Assembly (NCBI RefSeq): GCF_036417845.1
Contig: NC_089981.1
Coordinates: forward strand, 63,453,268-63,517,267
Direction: 5' to 3'
DNA length: 64,000 nt
Source: Apteryx mantelli
Taxonomy: Eukaryota; Chordata; Aves; Apterygiformes; Apterygidae
Shown here: in pieces, positions 34,801-43,608 of the stretch
Layout of the letters: each line of letters starts with the position of its first letter
Position numbering within the stretch: the first letter of the stretch is position 1
Program-made: the position numbers and the translations under genes
The notes under the pieces: model-generated
The model's input: the letters and a program-made list of their open reading frames with translations, nothing else
The model's database searches: none
Told to the model about the DNA's origin: nothing

Positions 34801-36946
34801 TTTCAGTGGTGCCCAGCGACAGGACGTGAGGCAACGGGCACAAACTGAAACACAGACACTTCCATCTGAACATGAGGAAAAACTTTTTCACTGTGAGGGT
34901 GACAGAGCACTGGAACAGGTTGCCCAGAGAGGTTGTGGAGTCTCCTTCTCTGGAGATATTCAAAACCCACCTGGACGTGATCCTGTGCAACGTGCTCTAG
35001 GTGACCCTGCTTGAGCAGGGGGGTTGGAGTAGGTGATCTCCAGAGGTCCCTTCCAACCTCAGCGATTCTGTGATTCTGTAGGTTAAGCATGCTGCTATCC
35101 TGTGTTTGAATGGCACAAGCACCTTTGAAGCAAAACTGTTCCGATGTCCATTGGTTGTGGACAGTTAGATTCTTGCATGCAGTTTCCATGCCAAAAATCT
35201 CAAAGCTGCTAAAAAAAAATAAATAGTTCTGCTGGATGGTAAAGAGGTGAGGAGATGAAGCTAGCTAGCTGACTGAATGACATCTTTACTAAGATGAACC
35301 ATTTCTCTGTTCTCTTTCTGTGTTTTCAGATGTCTGTGGAGACTGCTATATAGATAAGTGCACAACTGTTTGTGGCAATTTAATTTTAATATGGGTATTT
35401 ATTTTTTACAGGCTCCTTAAAACATCTCTTAAAATTTGAGACAGAGCGTCAGAGGCATAATGTCTCTTTGATAGCTGCTACTGATGTGTTAAAGAGGCTT
35501 TACTCCACAAGGCTGGCTCCCTTGGTGTTGCTGAGGACATGGGGATTGCAAGCAACAAATGCCCTGCCTCCTCTCAAAGTAAGAGTCTTACGTTAGTGAG
35601 GGCTATACAAAAATTTCAAAATTACTCTTTAAATTTCCACAAACTGACGATTTTTTTAATGAAACATTTTGATTGAAAAATGTTAACTTGCTCAAACTGA
35701 AGTTTTGTGTCCAGAATAAGCCTAAGGAATTCCTAAATAACTGATGGCTCAGAAGTTAGGGGTTTCTTCGGCAGCACAGGGAGAGGCCTGGGATCTGAGT
35801 GTCTATTCTCTGTATCCTGGTTGATAGTAAGTGCTTTTTTTCCCCCCCCCCCTCTTTCTGGCTCACAAAACATTTATTTGTATGCTGTTGAAACACTTCA
35901 GCAGGAGATATGGAGAGAGCCTTACTCCATTAATTAGTGTTCATGAAGAACAGGGACTAGAAATGGATTGTTCACCTCTGTTCAAGTTAAGGCCCAAACT
36001 TCAGCTGTCTTAGGGAGAGGCCGTCTCTCATTAGAAGTCTTTGGCTTTATTTCGCTATGGAACGAAAACCTCAAACCTTGGAGTGCATTCCAGAAATGCA
36101 CTATGAAAAAGCAATTCGATGAAAAACAGTGAAGACCAAGACATCAGGTGACTTGACAGATCTGGTTTGCAGCTCAAATCAGTATCTGTTTCTATGCTAT
36201 TTGTTTTGTTAAATTGTTCTCTCCTGGCTAAAGTGCAAGTCTCATGAAAATTACCAAAGGAAGGCCTTGGCAAGGAGGTTCAGTCTTCAACACAAATTCT
36301 TTTTCTGTTTGCAGCCTCGCTGCCCAATTTCCACACAGCTTTGACCTAATTGCTGTGATGTCATGATGTTTTTTAAGCCACCTGCTCTCAAAACTTGCAG
36401 GCACCCTGAAGTTAGATTCCTCAGTTCTTGATTTGACCGTTTTACTCCCTCAGTCAAGTAACCTTTTCCTATTAGATGCAGGTGGTGTGTTTTCCTTGAG
36501 TTATGTCACAGTAAGACACCAGATGAATGGAAGAGCAGTAATTTCTCAAAGCTCAGTAGCTACCACTGGAAAGGTGTCTTTATGAGTTGTACTAAAAAAG
36601 AGCAGCACACTGCTGCTGCAGTGCTCAGTACTTTTTTCTGTTCCTTTGTTCAAAGCAGAAAACAAATGAAGACCTCTCCTGTGAGCACAGAACCTGTCAG
36701 TAACTAACTCCTCTGTTTTATGCTGCTCAGGAAAGAGAAAAGAATGCTGTGACTTCTTTAATTTACTAGTATATAGGAATAGTTGCTCTGTGCATGACTA
36801 AAAAGGCTGAGAAAGAATTGTTTTCTCTAGGGGAAAGGGAAAGAGACTATAGCTGCTTTCTAGAGTGTATGTTTATTATCGGTTTACAAATTACTTTTTT
36901 TTCTCCCCCTTTTTAGGAGCAAATCATGGCTTTTGCCAGTAAGTGA
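28522..36946 (+). CDS. COQ6: COQ6, ubiquinone biosynthesis monooxygenase, 12 exons
   Basis: Complete coding sequence, 1419 nt and 472 aa (human 468). COQ6 is the mitochondrial flavoprotein that hydroxylates ring carbon 5 in coenzyme Q synthesis, on the matrix side of the inner membrane within the COQ complex. Exons: 28522-28696, 29577-29711, 30325-30383, 30927-31050, 31494-31624, 32005-32112, 32216-32278, 32590-32697, 33102-33304, 34355-34470, 35412-35578, 36917-36946. The Arg/Ala-rich N-terminus (about 1-35) looks like a mitochondrial presequence. The FAD-binding dinucleotide fold reads [20 protein letters not shown] at about 40-59, and the second FAD motif reads [21 protein letters not shown] near 369. 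All borders are GT/AG with continuous phase. It appears intact and functional. Confidence 0.97.
28697..29576 (+). other. COQ6: COQ6 intron 1
   Basis: GC-rich at its start, then AT-rich. It contains a 14-base tandem duplication (unit AACTTGACCTATAT) at 29054-29081. No other feature seen. Confidence 0.7.
29577..29711 (+). CDS. COQ6: COQ6 exon 2
   Basis: Acceptor GGTTATTTTAG, donor AAGCA/GTAAGT. Encodes [20 protein letters not shown] then [14 protein letters not shown], near-identical to human. Confidence 0.96.
30325..30383 (+). CDS. COQ6: COQ6 exon 3 (59 nt)
   Basis: Acceptor TCTCTTTTAG, donor ATGCAG/GTGCCT. Encodes [20 protein letters not shown]. Confidence 0.96.
30927..31050 (+). CDS. COQ6: COQ6 exon 4
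   Basis: Acceptor TTCTTTGTAG, donor AGCAG/GTAGTG. Encodes [20 protein letters not shown] then [20 protein letters not shown]. Confidence 0.97.
31494..31624 (+). CDS. COQ6: COQ6 exon 5
   Basis: Acceptor TTCCCATCAG, donor CTGCTG/GTAACT. Encodes [20 protein letters not shown] then [19 protein letters not shown]. Confidence 0.96.
31873..31894. repeat. Poly(T) tract
   Basis: About 22 consecutive T in COQ6 intron 5, roughly 110 bases before the exon 6 acceptor. Confidence 0.8.
32005..32112 (+). CDS. COQ6: COQ6 exon 6
   Basis: Acceptor TTTGTTTTGCAG, donor TCTGAG/GTGAGA. Encodes [20 protein letters not shown] then [14 protein letters not shown], with the conserved GADG motif of this hydroxylase family. 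Confidence 0.97.
32216..32278 (+). CDS. COQ6: COQ6 exon 7 (63 nt)
   Basis: Acceptor TTCCACTATAG, donor CTTCCG/GTAAGA. Encodes [20 protein letters not shown] plus P. Confidence 0.97.
32590..32697 (+). CDS. COQ6: COQ6 exon 8
   Basis: Acceptor TTCTTAACTAG, donor GCCTTT/GTGAGT. Encodes [20 protein letters not shown] then [14 protein letters not shown]. Confidence 0.96.
33102..33304 (+). CDS. COQ6: COQ6 exon 9
   Basis: Acceptor TTTGGCTTCAG, donor CTTATTGG/GTAAGG. Encodes [40 protein letters not shown] and [17 protein letters not shown]; the Gly of the following GDAAHR motif is split by the intron. Confidence 0.97.
33305..34354 (+). other. COQ6: COQ6 intron 9
   Basis: About 1 kb with no exon. 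It holds an 11-base perfect inverted repeat at 33566-33596. The 33600-34000 part has the worn look of an old repeat, but I cannot name one. Confidence 0.5.
33566..33596. repeat. Perfect inverted repeat, 11-bp arms, 9-nt loop
   Basis: CTGGATTGTTC, spacer AGTTCAGCA, then GAACAATCCAG. As RNA it would form a short hairpin. No function is implied. Confidence 0.85.
34355..34470 (+). CDS. COQ6: COQ6 exon 10, second FAD motif
   Basis: Acceptor TTGCTCTAG, donor GATCTGG/GTAAGG. Encodes [19 protein letters not shown] then [20 protein letters not shown], the conserved ribityl-binding GD motif. Confidence 0.97.
34582..35083 (+). mobile_element. CR1 LINE 3' fragment
   Basis: Shows the typical end of CR1: GGGCTCCCCAGCACAAGAG, TTTAGCCTGGAGAAGAGAAG, GCACTGGAACAGGTTGCCCA, and a finish in GATTCTGTGATTCTGT. 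It is 5'-truncated, about 0.5 kb, in COQ6 intron 10 and in the sense of the gene, starting about 110 bases after the exon 10 donor. The encoded reading frame is interrupted. Confidence 0.93.
35412..35578 (+). CDS. COQ6: COQ6 exon 11
   Basis: Acceptor TATTTTTTACAG, donor CTCAAA/GTAAGA. Encodes [40 protein letters not shown] and [15 protein letters not shown]. Confidence 0.97.
35579..36916 (+). other. COQ6: COQ6 intron 11
   Basis: 1.3 kb without a coding feature or a repeat I can identify; a T/C homopolymer stretch lies near 35837-35855. Confidence 0.7.
36917..36946 (+). CDS. COQ6: COQ6 exon 12 with stop
   Basis: Acceptor CCTTTTTAG, then EQIMAFASK and TGA. The nonapeptide is identical to the human C-terminus. 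Confidence 0.97.
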   Translation, partial: EQIMAFASK

Positions 36947-37045
36947 TTTGTTGTCAATTTGGAACTGCAGCTTGTCAGTGAATGCATTACCCTTAAAAGG
37001 ACTATGACTGACTTGAATCTTTGAAAGGTGTTATTTTAATTTAAC

Positions 37046-37051
37046 AATAAA
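37046..37051 (+). terminator. COQ6: AATAAA poly(A) signal of COQ6
   Basis: Canonical hexamer in TTAACAATAAAAGTG, 100 bases after the stop codon. Confidence 0.75.
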
Positions 37052-37502
37052 AGTGAGGATTGAGCTGTGTTTTGCACCATCTACCGCTTTATACAGAATT
37101 TCTGTCTCATCTGCTTGCTCTTCTCAAGAGGATGTGGGTTTTCTTCCTATGGTACCATAACGTCTTCAGCCACTGAACTGTCTTTACAATGTGCTTTTAA
37201 ATCAGGCCTTTTGAACTGAAGACTGAAGTGGAAACAGCTGTCTGTCCTATCTCTTAACATACACAGTGCTGAATGGGATCTTTCTATTGTCAGCTACAAA
37301 TTTTGCTGCTTAACTACTTTCAGTGTTCCCCAACATGATTTCTGAAGCTGTTAATGTCACTTCTGGGTTCTTACCACTTCCTGCACTCAGAAAGGAGGGA
37401 TAGTTTACAGCAGAAGAGAGTCAACTCAGGATATCAGATATTTTTTAAAGCTCTAATCTATCTCCCTTTCCTGTACCCTCTTCCCTGCCCCATTCTTGGT
37501 AC

Positions 37503-37512
37503 TTTATTTATT
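37503..37512 (-). terminator. ENTPD5: Candidate distal poly(A) signal of ENTPD5
   Basis: TTTATTTATT on the plus strand gives two overlapping AATAAA hexamers on the minus strand, about 450 bases from the COQ6 signal pointing the other way. Confidence 0.35.
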
Positions 37513-37637
37513 ACAGGGTGTTTCTTGTGGAAGTGGCTGGTCTTAAGGGTTCTCCAATACTATGAAAGAGATGCAAGCTAACAATAACATTAGGAAAGAA
37601 AATTTCACCACAACGTCTTGAGTATTGTTAAAAATAC

Positions 37638-37643
37638 TTTAAT
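37638..37643 (-). terminator. ENTPD5: Candidate ATTAAA poly(A) signal of ENTPD5
   Basis: TTTAAT on the plus strand reads ATTAAA on the minus strand, downstream of the ENTPD5 stop. Confidence 0.35.
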
Positions 37644-40600
37644 TACTAAAATAGACATTCGAGAGATTCTGTCTTAGGTTCCAAACACCAGCCTTCTGCA
37701 TTAGACATTTGACTCGCTCAACATTGAGTAATGCTAATGGGCAAGACTTACATGTACAGCTAACCAGTATCAGGAATTAACATTACAAAGAAGAATTAAA
37801 TACAAGTTTTGGACTGAAAGCCTTTTTTGTGCTTCTTCAGTCACTCACATTAAGAAGTTCCTGTTAGTGACTGGCTAAAAGACATAATGGAAAAGGAGAT
37901 TAAAAAAAAAAAAGGCAGGTAGAACTCTTCTTTTACAAAGCTGCTTAGTCTTTAGTTAAGATAATAAATAATCTCATTGCACTAGGTAAGTGTGAGGACT
38001 TAACTGGCTTCTCTAGATCCCCAAACCACCATGGGTAATTCAGATGTAAACAGTAGGGGCTCAATTCTACAGTTTCTTGCAAAAGAAACCTTCAAGTTGA
38101 GTTTTTGTTTCTCTAACTGCAGATCAGGCCCCTGATTGAGAGCAGCAGTTATGTTTTAGTTAATGAATTGTGCCACTTACAAATGAAGGCCCTGAGCATT
38201 CAGATTTAATGCAACTTTGGTACAGGAAAGCAGATGCTCCCACCTAGAATTTGCAGTTCCAGAGTCTGAGGCAAAGAACACAGAAGAGAAACTATACTCT
38301 GCATGTCTTGTTCTAGTCCCTCCTCCCTTCAGACAAAAACAAACCCTTAAGTATTCCTCAGGGCTAGTGTATATTCAGTTGGCAGATATGATGCTGCTGC
38401 TTGTCCCTTACATACAGCCTTTCCTTCCTGTTTCAAATACAGCCTCATTGCTTATGGTTCTTAGCCCCAAGATCAAGTAAGAGAATTTGTCATAGCACTG
38501 GCTCAGACTGAAAGAAGGCTTTTGTATTATTAAGTTAGCTAGTTCTCAGGAGTAATACAGCTTGGCTATTAACTACTGCATCCTACCTGTATTCTCTAAA
38601 AATACAAAACAGAATAAAATTGTTCACTCAAGACAAAATGAATACCTTTGCAGTAACCTTGTTGTGTAGACCAGACCATATACTAAATTTTGCCAAATAC
38701 CAGGCAGAGCAGTAAGAAAGGTTTGTGGTTGAAGAGAGGCCAACCTCCAGGCCGGACTCCACAACTGCTTTCTTCCTGTTTAAATAGAAACTCCTAATGA
38801 GGAAGAAAGAAGTTTGGTGTGGCACAGAGGCAATTACCAGCATGAACCTCAAGACAGACTCTGGTAAGGAGGAATAAAGGTAGGATGCTCATTTAGTATT
38901 TCAAAGAAACAACCTGAATTTGCAGTAAGATGTTGGAGGTGGGACAAATGCAGGTAGCTGCATCCCGTCCTCCTGGAATCCTGTTGCTGACTGAACTTGT
39001 TCAAAAAACACGCACTGCACCTTAGCCCTATAAAATCTGAAATATGAGAAGGGGGTAGTTTAATAAGCCACATACAAATTGCTCTGCTAACTACAGGAAA
39101 TGGACTAACATTCACACTGAGGCAACTTTTAAGTCTTCAAATTGCTTGGCAAGATTATTTGGGGCATAACTGCACTATTTCCTCTACTTGCTGGGAATTC
39201 CCAATTGTTTTCAAATCCAGTTTGCAGAGAAGATAGTGTTTGGGCAGCCTTGAGTTTTACAGAAGTGAGAGAGGTGTGTTATGGAATACAGATTCATGCA
39301 AATGCCTAACAGGAACAAAGTGTTCATTGCAAGAGATCTGCAAATTAAAGCTTCCCTTAGTCATATGGGCAGTAACAGCTCTAGCTCTCCGTTCTTAAGA
39401 TTGGGGCAAATTCATCTTTAAGTTATACATTCCATGTTTAATAGAGGGTATTAATTTTTTACTAAATAAATATAAGCAAACTGATGAGCTAGCTGCCAAC
39501 TATTTCATGGAGTAGAAGAGTTGTCTGAACAAATGTTTCTAGTCGGGACAATGTAAGGACTGGATTTGGAGCCTCAAAGTATTCTAGAGATCTTGCTGTT
39601 CTCTACAGCTGACCAGACACGAAAATCAGAATCCTATCTGACAAGATGCTTTATTTAAAACATTGGTCTCTCACTGCTTTTATGTATTAGCTTTAAAACA
39701 GATGGAAAGGGTCACTTTAAAATATTACTCAAATAGCTTCATGCTATCCTGCCAGAAGTCCTGGGCTTGGGTAAGAACGCTAAACAGCTGCAACCCCTTC
39801 CTTGGATGCCTTGTTTCTACAGCCCTGCTGTATATATTAAAAATAGGCCCAGAGCAATGCATGGCTGCATACAGTGTGCTATGCATGTTCCAGCCAGGCT
39901 TTCTCCACACACTGTTGCCTAACCTTGTTATGGGTCCACTTCCGCTACATTAAATTAAAGGGAAACAGAGTTTAAAACAAGTTTGCTCTACAAATTAAAA
40001 CAGACTAAGGGACTGAACTTTCAAACACTAATGTGAAGAAAACAGAGCTACTTCTGTTTTTGTTCTCCTTTGCTGTTTCTGATGTTAATTCATCTCGCTC
40101 CCTTTTCTCATCTATTAAGCAAGTGAAAAAATATGTTCTGTTTCAACACAGCTGTGTATCCAGAGAAGGTTCCTAAGGAGACAGCAGGAAGGGATGAGGC
40201 CAGGCTTCCAGACAGGAAAACACCACCTTGGAGTGTATTCAGACAAAATGGGCTGTGGTGGTCTAACAGCTCACTGCTGCAGAAGGTCCCCCAGGCTGTG
40301 CAGTGCCTCTCCCTTATGTTAGACCTGGCCTTGACCCTTTGGTGAGCTGATTTAACTCAAGTTTTGTGTCATGAATTGGTTCACCAAAGGGCTTGAGGAG
40401 CACCAGAATCAGAGGAAAGGGGGCTGTGGGAGTGCCTTGCTGTGAGGAGAGAAACAAAACTTTCTCTCATGGCAAAGTGAGCTATTAGATCAGCCATTTC
40501 ATCTGACTGCACCCTTAATTTCCCTGTGGGTATAATGTGACAAGCAGTTCTTTTGGCAGCAGAGTTTAAATATTTGGCATTGCTACCTTGTTGTGCCAGC

Positions 40601-41399
40601 ACAACTGTGTGTTATGAGTACATGGGAAATAGATCAAGTTATCAGCTCTGGTAGTCAGATGTACTGTATGGCTGTGCAGTCTTGTGTAATTAATGGGCAG
40701 GACAAAGGTAGGAACACAAAAAGCAGGGGCACACATTCTGCTTAAGGCACTACTGCTGCCTAAAGAAACGCTTGTTAAGTTACAACCCAACACCTTTCCC
40801 AAATCCATGTCCAAGGAGTGCTTACAGAAGATCCCTTGAAAGACTGGCGCCTTCTTGCAATGTATGAATTATGCTAACAGCGAGGTACTTTGAACTCTAA
40901 GGCTGGCAGCATTTAGGGAAGCTTACTTTTCTCTGAATGACTGTTGATGCCGCCTTTAATTTCTATATTTAAGATCTCATGACCAAACTTCAGTTCTGTG
41001 CGTTTAAAATGAAAGGGAGAGGGAGAGAAATCAAATGTCTGTAGTCTACGACCACATGCCAGGCACTGTGTGCTTTTAGCAATGGGATGCCTATGCAAAT
41101 ATGCTGGTGAAAGCTGTCTCTGAGCCCCTTGCCTACAATCAGCTTTAAGATACTCTGATAGAGTTCAGGCCTTTTGGTTTTCAGAAGGCAGCTTCTGGAT
41201 CACTTACGGCAATCACAATTATAAATCATACCATGGCAGCTCTCATTATGCAAGATGCCAATCCTGGGTGAAGATCTGTTCTACAGCTTTGGTCCACATT
41301 CTAATCTGTGACTGACTCCAGCTGAGCAAATGTACCTGGAGATTTCAATTTGCTTTCTCAGCCTTTCAGAAATGCCAAAGTCCACAGGAGTGTCACAGC

Positions 41400-41486
41400 T
41401 CAATAGGTTATTCCCAGAGACTGCAGTAAGTGAAAAGTAGCACCCAAAGTCCAGCTTGTCTCTATGTTGTTCACTTTCTTTGTTAA
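41400..41486 (-). CDS. ENTPD5: ENTPD5 last coding exon
   Basis: Minus-strand acceptor CCTTATAG, then [20 protein letters not shown] and LQSLGITY, stop TGA. The human end is LQSLGISH. Confidence 0.97.
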   Translation of the reverse strand, partial: LTKKVNNIETSWTLGATFHLLQSLGITY

Positions 41487-43574
41487 CTATAAGGGAAGAA
41501 AAGCAAGTCAGTCATTTCCAACAGTTCTCCAGATCCACAGGTTGCCATAGATCACAGCAATTACATGCAACAACCCTGAAAAACCTCAGTAGCTAGTTAG
41601 CCAGAAAAATGAACTAGTGCACCTTGCTTGATAGAGAAACTGGGAAGCCAGCTTTGGGGTTTAACTGTTTTTCTCACCTGCAGGAGTGTGCTGTCCCTAA
41701 ATCCAAAACCTTCTTTTAGTAAAGCAGTGATGTAAGTGAGATCCATGCACAGGAAAGGACTGGCTGAGTTGTACCTCTCCATGTTATCACAGACTAGAGA
41801 AGGGAAGAAAAAAAAAAACCCACTCAGTAAAATAAAGGAACTTTTGTCTAAATTATTTATTTGAACCAACCTCAAGCCAAAACCTACTAAACACCTCCAA
41901 CTTTGATTACTGGGTATATATAACTACACAGCTGTTCTTTAAAGTTGGAGAGTAAACTATATAGTACTTCTAATTTCTTTTAACTCCACTGTAAGTACAT
42001 CTTTTATTACAGCAACATAATCCACATAGCTCTGTTGATGTCTGAACCTCTGTTCAACTGATAACTGGCAGGAAAAATATTACTTCTTTTTCCAAGAACA
42101 CAGCATCATTTTTCTTCCTTGCCTACTCTCCAAGAATGGCTCCAGTGATTGATTCCACCTTTTAGCTTGGCAGCTTCTTTTATTTTATTTTTTTTTCAAC
42201 CACACAAGTCCAAGCACATAAAAGAGTGTACTTCCCAAACAAGCACTCACTTGCTGTAGCTAAGTCAAGATTCCACAGCAAAGATTACAGTGACTAGGAA
42301 ATGGATTTATACTGAGCATCATCTTCCAGACCTACTGTTACTGCACTGTTCTACAAGAATCAACAGCATAGTTCACTTCTTTTTGGAAACTGATAAGCAG
42401 CAGCCTCCTACTACAGAAATGAGAAAGGAGCATTAATTTAGGATCATAGAATTGATCTCGTGATGATCTAAAGCTAAATAAATGGCTGTAAAATGGATTA
42501 GTCCAGCAAATAGCTTTTCTTATCTCAGTTTCAGCAACAGTAGATCAAAAACTCAGACCTAGTTTAACATGTTCTCGAGAAGTCTCATTCTCAAGGTCAT
42601 AAAATGCTTGCATAGATGTGCTAATCTATTTAGAAAAACTTTGAACAAAGATCACCCAGTCCCTAAGGCCTACAGTTTGAGTCAATTACTAATTGAAATC
42701 AGCTTGAATGTTTTCATTGGGTTCAGAAAGTGTTAGATCACATCTTAGTTGTATCTTTGGAAATAAACTCTCTTAGCATCTAGGGAGAAAAAAAATTCCC
42801 AAACATTAGAGTCCAATTCCCCTATTCAAAACCATCCGAGTTACTTGGGAGATTCAATTTAACTGAAAATCACTGGGATTTAGGTCCTACATCACTTTAA
42901 TATTTTAGAAAAGCTCAGCCCTGAATGACATATAACTAAGCATATTCTGATGACAAATATCTAATCTGTCTACTAATCATCGTCAGGATGATCAGCCTTC
43001 AGAGGTAATGACTGTTCTTTAAGCTAAAGTTTTAGCTATCAGGAGCAAGTATTCAATTTTGGATAGACAACTTCAGCAAAAATCCCACTAGCTTTGTAAA
43101 CACTAAGTTCAAGTTTCAGGAAGGTGGGAGCTCTTCTTTTCCCAGGAGAAGGTACAAAACTAGAACAAGCATTTAGGAAAGGTGGGTGAGGAAGGGAATG
43201 CAGAAGCCATTCTTAAACAACCTGTACTCTCTTGTTCTCTTTCTCTCTCTCTCTCCATTTTGTTGGGGATTAAAAAGAATTTAAGGTGACAGATTAACAA
43301 AAGTCAGTGTTCTCCTAAATTCAGAGACTTGCAGTTTGGCAGATAGTCTTGATTACAATACAGCAAATTTAGTTCATAATTGTCAGCACAAAAGAAACTG
43401 AAATTCCTTCCCCTCCTGAACAGAAATGTGAAGTAGCTGACACTTCTTGCCCTCCTCACTGTTTTTCAATACTGTCTCCTACAACAGTTACAGATGTTGG
43501 CTAATAAAAGATGGGCGACAGGACAGGGAGGTATAAGTGGAACAGTGGTTTTATATATACATATATACACACAC

Positions 43575-43608
<34 letters not shown>

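Larger units (their letters stand above)
37060..41399 (-). other. ENTPD5: COQ6-ENTPD5 tail-to-tail region, mostly ENTPD5 3' UTR
   Basis: No open frame with family resemblance. On the minus strand this follows the ENTPD5 stop at 41400. Candidate ENTPD5 poly(A) signals are ATTAAA at 37638-37643 and AATAAATAAA at 37503-37512, which would give a 3' UTR of about 3.8-3.9 kb; nearer signals such as the one around 39650 could also be used. Confidence 0.5.

Noticed and set aside
36917-37600. Possible small gene between COQ6 and ENTPD5
   Set aside because: Only 3' UTR and poly(A) signals are seen; open frames are short and unremarkable.
42447-42480. ATCATAGAATTGATCTCGTG resembling the reverse complement of a CR1 tail
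   Set aside because: Only a short partial match, with no extension into a CR1 body.
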